A DNA stretch of 64,000 bases from Xylona heveae TC161 (taxonomy: Eukaryota > Ascomycota > Xylonomycetes > Xylonales > Xylonaceae): contig NW_017264201.1 in the NCBI RefSeq assembly GCF_001619985.1, forward strand, positions 496,001 to 560,000. The letters run 5' to 3'. Each line of letters opens with the position of its first letter. Position 1 is the first letter of the stretch. Of this stretch, positions 1 through 12,028 are shown piece after piece. The notes below the pieces were generated by a model. It was not told where the DNA came from and did not search any database. It saw only the letters and a list, made by a program, of their open reading frames with translations. The position numbers and the translations under genes are program-made.

Positions 1-769
1 CCTTGTCGGCAGTGCTCTGAGCTCTCCCATGTTGTCCCTCGCCGCTGGCTTGAACGGTTTGGCTGGCCCTCTTCACGGACTGTAAGATTGTTGCGGCGAG
101 ATTATATTTGACTTTTCACTAATTTTATTTTTAGCGCCAACCAGGAGGTCCTTGGCTGGCTCCAAAAGATGAAGAAGGCCATTGGCAACGATCTCAGCGA
201 TGAGGCCATCAAGAACTACCTCTGGAGCACTCTGAATGCTGGCCAAGTCGTTCCTGGCTACGGCCATGCCGTCCTCCGCAAGACTGACCCTCGCTACGTC
301 GCCCAGCGCGAGTTCGCACTCCGCAAGATGCCTGATGACCCCATGTTCAAGCTGGTCAGCCAGGTCTACAAGATCGCCCCTGGTGTTCTTACCGAGCACG
401 GCAAGGTACGTATCATTTGATACCGCATACGTCTTCCCTACCTCCAAATCCCTTATGAGGATTGCGACCACTTCTCTCCCTACGTCACAAGCTATGACCT
501 GCTTTCTTGATATTTATTTGCATTACTAACATTTTGATACTCTGTTGCAGACCAAGAACCCATGGCCTAATGTCGACTCTCACTCGGGAGTCCTTCTGCA
601 ATACTACGGTTTGACGGAAGCCAACTACTACACCGTTCTTTTCGGTGTCTCCCGAGCCCTCGGTGTTCTGCCCCAGCTTATCATTGATCGTGCTCTGGGT
701 GCCCCGATCGAGAGACCCAAGTCCTTCAGCACTGAGGCCTGGGCCAAGCTCGTTGGTGCTAAGCTCTAA
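1..769 (+). CDS. citA: Citrate synthase, mitochondrial (3' part; gene cut by window edge)
   Basis: This enzyme condenses acetyl-CoA and oxaloacetate to citrate at the entry of the TCA cycle. Three exon pieces are visible: 1-81, 135-405 and 551-769. The reading frame enters at base 2. The active-site segments of the family are all here: the histidine in LAGPLHGL (split by the first intron), the histidine in VPGYGHAVL, and the aspartate in PNVDSHSG. The C-terminus KLVGAKL matches mitochondrial citrate synthases of filamentous fungi. AKL at the very end resembles a peroxisomal signal, but the same ending is, as I recall, usual in mitochondrial fungal orthologues, so I do not infer peroxisomal location. 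The N-terminus and its targeting peptide lie outside the window. The gene downstream on the same strand is a carrier that moves the product, citrate. Confidence 0.97.
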
Positions 770-3110
770 AGATGTGCAAACTATGTGGGTGCGGGGTAGC
801 AAGAGAATCACACTCGGCTTCCTTCCTCATTTGTATTTAGCCACTAGTCCTTGCAAAATGAAATCACGCATTGCATTCTCGCCAGCTTTTCATATTACTC
901 GTCTAAATGCTACTTTACGGCGATCGAACCGATGCATGGCCTACTTGCGAGTATAGCCCTTACACACCTCTCGTCCTTGTTTTCCTGTCCATAGATTCCG
1001 GACAGGACTGATATGAATTTCTTTCGATGAATCTATCCCGAAATTTTGATGGTCGTAATGCACACAGTTACTCACCGTGATTGTCCAGCTGAAGCTTTTT
1101 CCGATATGTCAGGGGCAGATTTTGTACAAAACCAATTATTTCACTTCACAAAAGAAACTTAGCAGAACGTGAGATTTAAGAGAAGGAACAACGACCATTG
1201 AGATAGGTTGTTGACGCTGAGACTATCTTTAACACACCATTTTGATCAATGTATGAAAATATTAAGATGGATTTGACTGTTAATAAGAGGGAAGTTGACA
1301 CATGCTGGCGGCAAGGAAGACCAAAATGGAATGCGTGAAGCACAATTGTAATTCATATGGAGAACTTTCTAATGAAATACCATGCATCCTGACGAGGGCT
1401 GCCAGCCTTTTGCATTTGATTACTCCATGCAATTTCGCTGAAATATAAGGAAGAGAAAAGCTCAGAGGTGAACCTCCTTAGGCCTGCCAATCAGACGATG
1501 CTGATACTCCTCTAGAGCTACGGGTAAGACTTTTCTGATGGGCACATAGTAACAAAATCAGAGCCAGATTTATATCTTGGTGGAATTCTGGACACCTGTC
1601 AATAAATGTTGCAAGAATCATCAGCGTGAATGCATCCATTGTTGTGCTTGGAAATGGTGTTCTTCCAAAGGCCTTCGTCCTACGCAAGTGTCATAACAAT
1701 CACCGAGATCAACTTATTACTGATTGAGGTAAGGTACACCTTGATGGAACCAAAGCATTGAGGAGAGATGTGGATAGAGGAAATAGTGGCTGTGGAAGGT
1801 ATATTAAGCGAAGGTATCGTATGATTGCGAGCGGTTTGGAGGGTCTGAGGTTACTGTCAAACCTGCAATTCCTTTCTACGCGTTCAAAAACTCGTAATGA
1901 TAATCCAAGTAATCTCTTTTTACCCGCTTAATATTACGTTCGTGGGTGGTGGGCTCTGGACGAACTATGAAAGTGACAAGCCGTTGAATCCCCAGCGACT
2001 CAACAGGAGACCGATTGGGGACTTAGCGCATGATTGTAAGCCAATGGTATCGCGGATATTGCTGACCTGGTCTCCCCCTGCGACGACCTCCGATTCCCGA
2101 TCCGCCGGCCACCGAAGCCAAAATGGAAACCCCGGTAGCATCCCGGGTTCCGCTTGTCGCCTTATCCCTCAGGCTCATTGTTTTCTCTTCTGGTGCCTTA
2201 GCTAAAAGTCCTTGGGGGGCTTGGTGAATTGCCAAGCGTGCCCTCGGTGGCAGAGCCTCACCCTTGTCTCCAGTACCTCGTCGGGCTACTCATCATTACC
2301 ATCAGTTAGCCTTACTCAGGGTCCAAAACCCGCAGTGCTCCAGAGAGACAAGTTGAGATTGACAATCTCAATGATTGGTTCCCCCTTCGAAAACCAACAG
2401 AGTCTCCCCGCCCGGAGTACGATCCCAAGCTAGGAGTGATTGGGATGAAATATCAGCTTGTCGCAAGTGAAACGCGATCATATTCCCATACCCATGATAT
2501 TTTGAGCACGATACAGAGTACCGATACCTCGGGCTTGCGGTCGTTGAGCGTTGATGGGGACTCACCACCTCCGAGTCTCTCCGGCGAGCGAGCAATGGTC
2601 TGGCCTGCTGGGCAAAAAGAAAGGAAGATCGTCCTTCTGTTCGCCGGTACCGGTACTTACCGAGCAATGAACGAATGTTGGATTTTTCCCCTTTGCTTTT
2701 GGGCGAGAAAAAGACTCCCGCGGTTTCCCTACAGGCCGCTAAGGTGGATCACCCACACCGTCATCCAACCCACACACTCACACCCCTACCTTGACGGGGT
2801 ACTACTCTATGTCTACATGCCAAAAGTTGCCCTGTAGTTTGTCGTAGTCTTGCTGTCTATCTCGTAGCTGATCTGAGCTCGCGAATTCCCCCCCCCTCGG
2901 ACCCGTAAGCTGGATTGAACTAAATAATATTGTCCTCCCACGACCGCCTCTTTCTTGTCTCTTTCTTCTTGCCATATCTCCAAAGGACATCAACGTCGAT
3001 AGTTCACTCCTCTCCGGTGTTATCCACCGTATTCCTTCCACAACTCCCCTCAGCGACGAAGCGCCAGTCTTCCCTTGGTCAGGGCCCCTTTCAGAACACC
3101 CTTTGCCAGA
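770..3110. other. Intergenic: citA 3' flank and yhm2 promoter/leader
   Basis: No gene is supported here. Frames of 60-133 codons occur, but none resembles a known protein or has a splice pattern. The last 300 bases before the yhm2 start are pyrimidine-rich, as in many fungal promoters and leaders. Bases around 2515-2660 contain scattered copies of a TACCGATACC / GGTACCGGTAC type motif of unknown meaning. Confidence 0.5.
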
Positions 3111-4566
3111 ATGTCCGCCGTAGCCCAAGGTGTTGCGCAACCCGTGGCGCCTGCCGCGCCCCCGAAGCTCGAAAAGAAGCCGGTCAAATTCAGCAATCTG
3201 CTGCGTGAGTTAATCATCGAGCTAGCACGTGAGTGTTGATGTCTGACAAAATGCTAATTTCCATGGGTAACAGTGGGCGCTGGGTTGAACCTGTTTGAGT
3301 AAGTGACATGTCAACGACAATGTGTAATCAAAGGACACGAATGATTGCTGACATCTGAAATCAAGAGTCACTTCCTTGGGACAGGTGAGATTAGCGCCAC
3401 ATACAAGGACGAACTTTTCTCGGGACGGCTCATACTGACATGAGGACTTTACAGCCTTTGGAGGTCATCAAGACGACCATGGCCGCCAACAGGAAAGATT
3501 CGTTCGCAGGTGCTATGAGACGCATCTGGGGACGTGGAGGAGTTCTCGGCTGTAAGTGCTTACATACCCAAGCGCTTTGAAGCGCGATAGTGTCTACTTG
3601 GTTTTACTTTAAGAAGAGCCTCTGGAGCTAATTTTCAACACGAACAGACTACCAAGGGTTGATTCCATGGGTACGTTTTCCAGAGCGCCTGAAGCTCAAG
3701 GCCACGATTCGGCAGGCGCTTGCACGCAAAGTGCGCACAACTATTTGCTAACTGAGTTTCCTCGCCAGGCCTGGATTGAAGCCTCTACCAAGGGTGCCGT
3801 GCTGCTCTTCGTCGCGTCGGAGGCGGAGTATGTCGCGAAGAGCTTTGGCGCCAACGACTTTGTCGGTGGTATTTCGGGCGGTATGGCTGGTGGCATTGCG
3901 CAGGCGTACGCCACGATGGGTTTCTGCACGTGCATGAAGACAGTCGAGATCACGAAACACAAGATGGCCGCTCAGGGCGTCAAGCCCCCCAGCACTTTCA
4001 GCACCTTTGCGGACATTTACCGCAAAGAAGGTATTCGTGGAATCAATCGTGGAGTCAACGCCGTTGCTATCCGTCAGACTACCAACTGGGGCTCTCGTTT
4101 CGGTCTCTCGCGCTTGGCTGAGTCGGCCATCCGCAAGGTTACCGGCAAGGAGGAAGGCCAGAAGCTGAGCGCCTTCGAAAAGGTTATTGCCAGCGGTCTC
4201 GGTGGTGGCCTTAGCGCCTGGAACCAGCCCATCGAAGTCATCCGTGTCGAGATGCAGAGCAAGACCGAGGACCCCAACCGGCCGAAGAACCTCACCGTCG
4301 GCAAGACGCTCAAGTACATTTACAGTAATAATGGAGTCAAGGGTTTGTACCGTGGTGTTACCCCACGTATTGGTTTGGGCGTTTGGCAGACTGTTTGCAT
4401 GGTTGCATTGGGCGATATGTATGTTCTCTTCTCTTCCCTCAGTCGCCATTGTCCCCTGATGCGCTGAATGGCGGGAATGAATCTTGTGCTAATCATTGTG
4501 ACACCACACAGGGCCAAAGAAGCTGTTGAGAAGCTCACCGGCGAAGCGGTTACGGCTAAGCATTAA
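3111..4566 (+). CDS. yhm2: Mitochondrial citrate/2-oxoglutarate carrier, Yhm2 type
   Basis: A mitochondrial carrier family protein of 320 residues from seven exons: 3111-3204, 3274-3298, 3366-3384, 3455-3551, 3648-3670, 3769-4418 and 4512-4566. The sum is in frame. Carrier motifs are visible (QPLEVIKTTM in repeat 1, QPIEVIRVEM in repeat 3). Repeat 2 carries the atypical GFCTCMKTVEITKHK, a hallmark of yeast Yhm2. The C-terminus EAVTAKH also matches the yeast protein's ending. Yeast Yhm2 exchanges mitochondrial citrate for cytosolic oxoglutarate, feeding cytosolic NADPH, and was first described as an mtDNA-associated protein. It sits directly downstream of citrate synthase on the same strand. 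The tiny exons of 25, 19 and 23 bases near the start would be easy for a gene finder to miss. Confidence 0.95.
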
Positions 4567-5450
4567 GGCGTTGGCGGTTCTTTTGTTTACACTTTCGGCT
4601 CAGGGTCCGGTCCCGAAACGTGTTGAGTTTTTCTTGTTGACATTGTCAGATGTTGTTATTGTTTTTGTCGTCGTTCAACCTTTGTCGAGTAGCAGTACAC
4701 CGGCAGGTGGGGCGGACGACTCAGGCAGAGCACGGGGCAACCGATTGGGAAGACCAGGCACGCGCGGGCCCGCGTGCATGAAAGCCGTTACAGCGCAACT
4801 ACCATATTTTTTCTAATTATCACAACCGTCATCATCCTCGACGTCATCCATCCCGACTTATCAGGGATAAGAGCGGAGGGAATTGGTGGAATTTGCCATT
4901 TTAATCACAGTTTGAAACGATCGATATAAATCTAGATATTCTAATTAAGATCTGTTTATTCAAATCCATTGTTCCAAAATGCATATTGTTCCGCTAAAGA
5001 TACGGAAAGTTCGAAAGAACAGGGAAACGTAACCTGCGAGCGCTGGCGCTAGATTATATGTCGGCCTTGGTTAAAAACAAAATAGAAACATATGTAGGTT
5101 CTAAGATTAATCCGTTTTCGCCTCTTGCAGACGGAAATGATATATGCATTTGCACGAGAATAATATGATGCAGCAGTACAAGCACATGTCCAGTTGTCCA
5201 ATTTCGCAAAGTCCCGCTTATACCAAAGTCTGCCTCATTCGCATTGTCACACACCAACGTTCTTAAAAGACTTCTATAAGAGAAAGAACAATGAATGAAG
5301 AGGAAGAGATGGAATGTATGAACAAGAAAAGTATAATATCCCAAAGGGTGATTCAGAAGAAAAAAGTTGTAGGAGATCCTTGGTCATGTCGCGAATGCAA
5401 CCAAGTAAACGTGAAAGAGGGAAACTAAGGGGGAGGGGGGGGGGGGGGAA
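4567..5450. other. Intergenic between convergent yhm2 and abp2
   Basis: No gene is seen. This is the 3' flank of two convergent genes. It ends in a G-run on the plus strand (about 5430-5448) immediately beyond the stop codon of the minus-strand gene, so that gene's mRNA would begin its 3' UTR with a C-run. Confidence 0.5.
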
Positions 5451-8235
5451 CTAGAGCACTGCATCAAGCACTTTGCGCCGGAGCCGACTAATCTCTTCTT
5501 CTTTGTCACGGAGTTTTCTCTCCAAAGCAAGAACTTCAGACCGGTCATGCGATTGCAAAGTCAGCGAACCTTGGTGAGGAGTTGGTAACGCAGAGCCAGA
5601 CATATGGACACCTGATTCGCCAACTGAACTGGAACCAATTCGGGACGGTGCTGAATTATGTGCGTGTTCGATGCCGCCTGCGGCTTCGTTGACCGGATTG
5701 CTGCTGTTGGCAGTGCCGACGTGGTTGGAGGAAGGAGTGGAGGGTCGGTGGGCTCCGCTGCCGAATCTGTCCTTGGCATGGATGTCGATGATCCCGAGAC
5801 CCGTTGATTCGGGCTCTGAAATTGTGGTAGGACGTGCCGGCCCATCGCCTGGTGGCGGTAGAGAGAGGGTTAATGAAAACATGCCGGATAGAGGCCCCTG
5901 GCGAACGATCCAGGAGAGTTCGTACAGAGTTTCGAGAGGGTGTTTTGTATTTTGTCCATCATGCCGAACCCCATCTGGTCTGCTCGAATGATTATTTTTG
6001 TTGGCACTGACCACGGTCTGTGCTTGCGTCCGGCGGATGCGCAGGCCATCCATCATTCGGCGTACCGGAGATGTACTTGTTGATGCGCCTAGCCATGCAA
6101 TGGCGCTGCCGAGGAACATGTGCTCATGCATGGAGCTGCTGGGAAGACGCCTCAGGCTTTGAACTAGCACCCTTGCCAGAGCCTGCGCTTCGTCAAATGC
6201 AATAGCTTGTCTGTCTTCTGGTTCCACTTGGAGGAATCGAACTGCAATGTCTTGTTCTAGTTCGGCTACTGTATAAGCTGGGGGATTGAATCGTTGCAGC
6301 GGTTGCGATTCGAGATGATGTGGTGATGGAGTAAAGAGGTCAGTTGTTGGTGGTCGAGTGGGAGGCGTTGACGTGGAGTGAAGTGGGTGGGCGCCGTCAG
6401 TCGAGCTGACTGCTGGTAATTGCGGTATAGGATGAGTGTTTCCATGTGGAACTTGTAGGTATAGGCGGCTCGGCCGTCCCTCTCCAGGACGTAGATGTCC
6501 GCCTTCTGATGGGGGTATTGGAGGGGTTGGGAAATGCGGAGAGGACATCGATCCAAGGTGAGTTACGACGGGAGGCGATGCTGCCGTACCGTTTGGAGGG
6601 TCAAGGGCTGATCCATCCTTTTCCTTGCCATGAAGAGGGAAAGTGCTATAGGGCCCATCGCGCACGGACCGATTCCCTGGCGGTCTTCCCCTTTGCTTAC
6701 CAGTCGATGAGCTTACGCCACTTGGCCATGCCGACGATACGGCTGGGCCGTGGCGTCTTCGCACCTTAGGTCTGCCGATCGACGATGGTGGGATTGCGGA
6801 GTGCGGCTCAGAGAAACCTGGATCCGGCGGATAGACGGTGCTAGGAGTGATTGCGGATAAAGGATGTGGTGTTGTTGGGGTTTGGTCAGGTGCATTTAGG
6901 CGCCAACGGAACTGCTGGCCGCCGGGGGTCGAGGGCAAGGGATAAGACGATGTAGCTTTATAAGCTGCTAAGTCTGCTGGAGTAACGGCCGAAGCAGCCG
7001 CCCAAGGGTCGACATGATCGACAAAGCGCTCGAGGAAATCGGGATGGGCAGTGGGAGGCATTGCGCTGTGTGGGAAGAGCGCCGAATGCACAGGTCCATA
7101 GCCTTCTAAGCTCGCAGTCGGCACCGAGGTATCTAGTCGAAGACGCTTTGACGGTGTCTCGTCATCGTCGGGCTCATTATCCTTTTCAGCTTTTCGTCGG
7201 CCCCGCTTGGGGCGCGACTCTGGATGTAATGCGCGAAGCGCAAGGTCTTCCTCTGGGGGCACGCCATCGCGGCTGTAGTCGGCATTGAATGTATCCGGCA
7301 GGGGAACTTGTGTGTAATAACCATGATATTTCCCCAAGCAGTATGCCGAAAATGCATCGAGGTGCATGGCATGAAGCCATCTCTGATAACAAGCTTCATG
7401 TTAATAAAGAGTATCACAGGGACATTCCAGGGCGCTTCCGCAATATAATTGCAAGCGCAAGTGTCCTTACCTTCAGCCTCACAGCATATTGCTGAACTTT
7501 CTGGACACTTTGGTTCTTTTCCGCCACTGGCGGCTCAACTCCTAATTCAAGCACCAATTGCGTCCAGGTTCTGATTTCCCCAGTTTCTAATTTCCGAATC
7601 AATTCCAGCAGTGTAAAGGTTCCAAAGGTCTTGCCATCGCTCCTTGGAGGAGTACGAAAAGCTTTTCGTAACTCAGTCGTATCTGTATCGAGCGGAACTC
7701 CTGGGTTGCAGTAAAGAATGAATGCAACAAAAGCATCTTCAACCGTTTCTTCTGTGGCGCCTCGCGGAGGCAAAGAACGATCAGTGGGTCTTGGAGAGGA
7801 AACCATTTCATGCTTTTGAGACTTTTGTGCACCGTTCAATTCCGTAGGGGCCAGAATAGTTGAACTTCCGGACATTCGAGCGACATGGCTGTCGGTCGGC
7901 TGTCGCGTCTGCTGTGACTCTAGTGTGCCATTGTCTGACGGCTTGGTGGTTTCCATCAGAGAAAATGAGCCCTCTGAATGATCGGGCTTTGTTGTTGTCG
8001 ATCTTATATCCTCAGCGCCAGGTGAATTATCTAGGCTCTGGGAAGGCTGGCTTCGATAGTCATCTGGGGGGAATTCCGGACTGGCTGAGGATTGGGAACG
8101 CGAATCGCCGTTTTGCTGTTCGCGGCCATAGCGAGGCAGAGGCTGATCACGGTCGTGTGGCGAAAGGCGGCGTAAGATTGTTTCCTCGTGATCCTCGGCC
8201 GGCGAGGATCGAGGAGAGTTGAATTGAGACTCCAT
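5451..8235 (-). CDS. abp2: ARS-binding protein 2 (Abp2)-like nuclear protein
   Basis: Two exons (8235-7471 and 7382-5451) encode 898 residues. Residues of roughly 165-285 hold the conserved block beginning EDAFVAFILYCNPGVPLDTD and running through LGKYHGYYTQVP across the intron. This matches the Pfam ARS-binding protein 2 family named after Schizosaccharomyces pombe Abp2, which binds AT-rich replication origins. After the domain comes a basic stretch (RPKRGRRK) that may be a nuclear signal, then about 500 low-complexity residues rich in Pro, Ser and Thr. A short C-terminal heptad-like helix follows (residues from LALERKLRDKEEEISRLRRK), probably a coiled coil. I chose the methionine at 8235; another in frame at 8298 would add 21 residues. 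The family match is what I recognise; origin binding in this organism is inferred. Confidence 0.82.
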
Positions 8236-8979
8236 GACAAGTCGGCGGCTCGAGGTCCTAGCTTTACTGGAGAATCTGCAATGGTTGCCGGAGAGCAAGT
8301 GCGGATAACGCAGTCACTGAATGCGATGCCCGTTTGAATAACAAGCACAAAAGCATTGTTTAATACTCGGATTCTCGAAGAGCTTCGACCGGAGCAGCCG
8401 ATGGAGCGACGAATCACAGAAAATGTTGAAAGTAAACTGGTTGTTTGTCCATAGACGTCGCGAACCACGTTGTCCAAGGGAAATTATTGACCTACGGTTC
8501 ACTCGCGGGGCATCTCGCGGCGAACCGAGCGAGCTGGGATCGGACCTCTAAGACAAGCTCTCCTCCACCCGAAACCACCGACACGATATACTGGGCCACT
8601 AAAGATATATCTGCGTTGCTGTTTGTTGTAAAATATGACGAGTATCACTTGAGCTAAATTCTTTCTCTCCCTTATGATTAAATGATAGAACAGCCCAGGA
8701 TCGCACATAGAAAGAAGCTCTTGGTCGTTTAGGAGACCAGCAATTAACCCAGCAAGGCCATGTTCGTTTCATGTAACTAGCTCAATTGTACTCAGCCACC
8801 TTGGTTACTATTTCTAGCTTGCTAAAGGTACCTTCATGGAAGTCAGACATGATAATTCAACCGAAAGCAAGATAAATTATAACCACAGCAAAGTCAATTC
8901 CCATGTTGCTTAAATGAGCATGGCCTTGCACTCTCTCGACATGAAGAAGCATACATCTTGCAAGGTACTATCTCTAAAA
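8236..8979. other. Intergenic: abp2 upstream region
   Basis: Upstream region of abp2. No gene is supported. Short frames on both strands lack family resemblance. Confidence 0.5.
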
Positions 8980-9290
8980 AGTAGCAAGGCATGGAAACTA
9001 TAGAACTATTAAAACTAGTCCTTTTGATATATATAAACAAATGACTTATACAGATATATTTGAGTAAAAGATTTAAACTTTATATAAAAGAAATAGAAAA
9101 CTATACTTGTCTTACAGTACATAAATATAAGTCCTTGTCAAATGATTTATAATTAGAAGCAAGAGTATCAAGTAAATTAAAGTATATTTGTATCCTTTTG
9201 CTAATGAAATTAAATTACCTTTAGAGACTTAAAGATAAGAAGATTATACAATCTAGATAATATATTTCCAGTAGGAGAATATATGTCCTG
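8980..9290. repeat. AT-rich, CpG-free island with RIP-like dinucleotide bias
   Basis: This stretch is markedly AT-rich against its neighbours and I see no CpG in it. Counting 9001-9180 by hand I get about 31 TpA against 24 ApT, and about 12 CpA+TpG against 18 ApC+GpT. Both ratios fall on the RIP side of the usual thresholds. The counts are manual and approximate. No coding remnant can be named, so the parent sequence, if it was a repeat, is unknown. An ordinary AT-rich spacer is the alternative. Confidence 0.5.
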
Positions 9291-10033
9291 ACAGCTTTGT
9301 CATATTCTCCTTTTGGTCTTCACATGATCTTTTCAGTTCTGGTTTCCTAATTGAGTGTCAATCCTTCCTGATTCAGGTGGTGAGTGGTGGACTACGGCCT
9401 ATAGAGATTTGGAACCTCGGCATCCGGCATCTCGGGCACTTTCCCTTCCCCAGATTTTGCAAAGAAACCTAAATTAACCTGCCCAGTTCTAAGTTAGTAG
9501 GTGACGGTCGCTGTACAGCAGCCGTCCCTGCCCATGCCCAATCACCATTTGCCTGTCACATCTGCAATGCAGCTAATTCTTCTTCACCCTCCATTACACC
9601 TATGGTCGGCTCTCCTCGAGAAAATCGCACATGGGCGAAAGCCCTTTTTTGTTGCGAGGAGTGGAACAAGTAGAAGACTTAGTGTGTTGTTCTCCCCTCC
9701 AGGAATCTTATCCACTAGGGCGGCTCTTGCTACGGCTAAGCTGCAGTGCATATGCTGATCAGCCTAGGCTAAAGCTATGCCCAAATGCCCGTGCTTGTGA
9801 CCTTCAAAATGAGCTTCCGATCCTCATTTCCCCTCCCATCATCCCCCTCATCTCTTCTAGGGGTTTTATGCGACGCCTCGGGTGAAGATATTGCGAATCC
9901 ATAATTACCAAAATCAACTTTTTCTCCACTTCAATTTACACATTTTTTGAATTGTATCGAGTATCACTTTGTAGAAACATCGCTGTCTGTCTCAGCTAAC
10001 GCAGCACCAACCAATTGTACAATTATCAACATT
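9291..10033. other. Intergenic: pmp47/ant1 promoter and leader
   Basis: Base composition returns to normal here and becomes pyrimidine-rich toward the gene start. In-frame sequence opens at 9947 upstream of the chosen start, but I see no reason to extend the protein. Confidence 0.5.
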
Positions 10034-11206
10034 ATGTCCGTCACCAACGGTGCTGCAGACCAACAAGGGGAAAAGTCCTCTGTGTCTGCTGCTGCTGCGC
10101 AACAGAGCGACAACATTGCCCATGCGCTCGCAGGTGCTGGGGGCGGACTTCTGTCTATGACTTTGACGTAAGCTCAGCTTGCTTCTTCGCTGTCATCTAC
10201 ATGAGATGGCTTTGATCGGCGGCTTTCTAACCAGACTTTTAGTTATCCACTGATTACTCTCTCTACCCGTGCTCAAGTGGAGTCAAAGCGCGCAAAGTCG
10301 ACGACGCTTGATGCGGTTCGACAAATTGTTCGACGAGAGGGCATCGCGGGCCTATATGCTGGCCTTGATTCGGCTCTCTTTGGAATCAGTGTGACCAATT
10401 TTGTCTATTATTATTGTAATTTGATCCAATCTTTTCCGCGAGTGCCATGCACATTAAATCAGACTGACACCCCCACTTTCTAGGGTATGAATGGACCCGC
10501 GCTGGCTTTGAAAAAGCCGCGCTTAAGGCCGGGCGCGCCTCCAAGAAGTTGACCACCATTGAATCCATCATTGCTGGAGCGCTTGCCGGCAGTGCCACCG
10601 TTCTCATAACGAATCCTATATGGGTCGTGAATACGCGCATGACTGCCCGAAGCTCTTCCTCAGAAGATCAGGCTCTGCCGGGCGCAAAGCCCAAGAAAGC
10701 CCTATCGACTATTGGCACTTTGCTGTCACTCATTCGAAATGAAGGCTTCTTAGCCCTCTTTGCCGGCGTCATTCCTGCGCTGGTTTTGGTAATCAATCCA
10801 ATCCTTCAGTATACAATTTTCGAGCAACTGAAAAACGTCTTGGAACGACGGAAGAAGGTGACCCCCACTGATGCCTTCTACCTTGGCGCACTTGGCAAAT
10901 TGCTGGCAACTACCATAACATATCCATACATTACCGTCAAAAGCAGAATGCATGTTGCGGGCAAAGACGGACCAAAAGAAGATATGTCTGAAAGCCTCAA
11001 AAAGATTATTCGGACAGAAGGGTGGGCAGGTTTGTACAATGGTACGTGTCCAAAAAAGGTGATTCTTTGACTCGAGACTAACTCTTATCATAGGAATCGG
11101 GCCCAAAATCACGCAGAGCGTTATCACTGCAGCATTCCTTTTTGCCTTCAAGGATGCCCTTTATGAGATGAGCGTCAGGGCCCGTAGGGGGCTGACTACA
11201 CGATGA
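10034..11206 (+). CDS. Peroxisomal adenine nucleotide carrier (Ant1/Pmp47 family)
   Basis: A mitochondrial-carrier-family protein from four exons: 10034-10167, 10243-10415, 10484-11041 and 11094-11206. Three carrier repeats are seen with signatures YPLITLSTRAQ, NPIWVVNTRM and YPYITVKSRM. The second is characteristic of the peroxisomal branch that includes yeast Ant1, Candida boidinii Pmp47 and human PMP34. These exchange cytosolic ATP for peroxisomal AMP, supplying ATP to acyl-CoA synthetases inside the peroxisome. The start at 10034 follows an A/T-rich context and gives a typical N-terminus. A methionine at 9947 in the same frame would add 29 residues with no family resemblance. A peroxisomal acyl-CoA synthetase lies 14 kb away in this window. 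Confidence 0.9.
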
Positions 11207-12028
11207 TACAATGTCGAAAAAGTATATACTTCATATAGCTCATCAAGAACCAATTCAATTTGCAGATTTTTTCAACGGGCCGTGTTCATCCTGTCCTGCG
11301 TGGACCAGATCATAATGGATATTCTGTTGCAAAACTAGAATTTCGATGCCACAAGGAAATTTGATACATTGTACCACTTGTCAGCCAATTCTTCTGAGAA
11401 TTACTATTATTCTTTCATAGATCCACATAAAATAACTCGAGACTCGACGACACACTCCCATCAGTTCTGCAAGTATAAACACGACAGTATTTAAGGGTGG
11501 CATGAATGTTCATTTGATATATACACACGTCTGCTCAGTCCTCACCGAGTCTCCATTACATGTATCCATCTGAAATGAAATAAAAAGAAAAAGAAAAAGA
11601 AAATAATGAAATGAAAGATATGTTCATGAAAAAATGTTCACGGATCCCGTGCACGTGGTAACTAAATTCAAAGACTGACAATTGAAGGCGGTGACTCTCG
11701 GCATGTTCCGCTATACGATTTGAGATTATATTGCTCCCAGAGAACAACTACCATTCTGGAGGCTCAGGCGCGTCCAACCCCAATCGCGCCGTCAATCCTC
11801 ATACATACACTTGACATAAGCTTATAGACACGCAGCTCACTTCCAAGGATGATATCAGCTCGTTCTTACAGTTCAGGAAGCGTGGAGCTTGAAGCCGCTT
11901 CTTCGTCTTCATAATGATGCCTGCCGCAACGTAAGCATATACCAATGGGCGCGATATGACAAACATCTTCAACACGCCAGCAGGGTTCTGCATACCAGAC
12001 AAACTAAGAGTTTCGCAGGACCTTATAT
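11207..12028. other. Intergenic between carrier gene and WD40 gene
   Basis: No gene is seen. It contains a purine-rich AAAAAG-type run around 11575-11605. Confidence 0.5.

Noticed and set aside
767-769. AKL-type ending of citrate synthase as a peroxisomal signal
   Set aside because: The mitochondrial enzyme of filamentous fungi commonly ends this way as far as I recall, and the N-terminus that would decide location is outside the window.
1478-1687. Minus-strand frame of 69 codons downstream of citA
   Set aside because: No homology signal, and no splice partner that extends it.
2436-2837. 133-codon frame upstream of yhm2
   Set aside because: Promoter or leader composition, no family resemblance, no splice context.
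3748-4449. Antisense frame of 233 codons inside yhm2
   Set aside because: A shadow of the codon bias of the real gene on the other strand; it resembles no protein.
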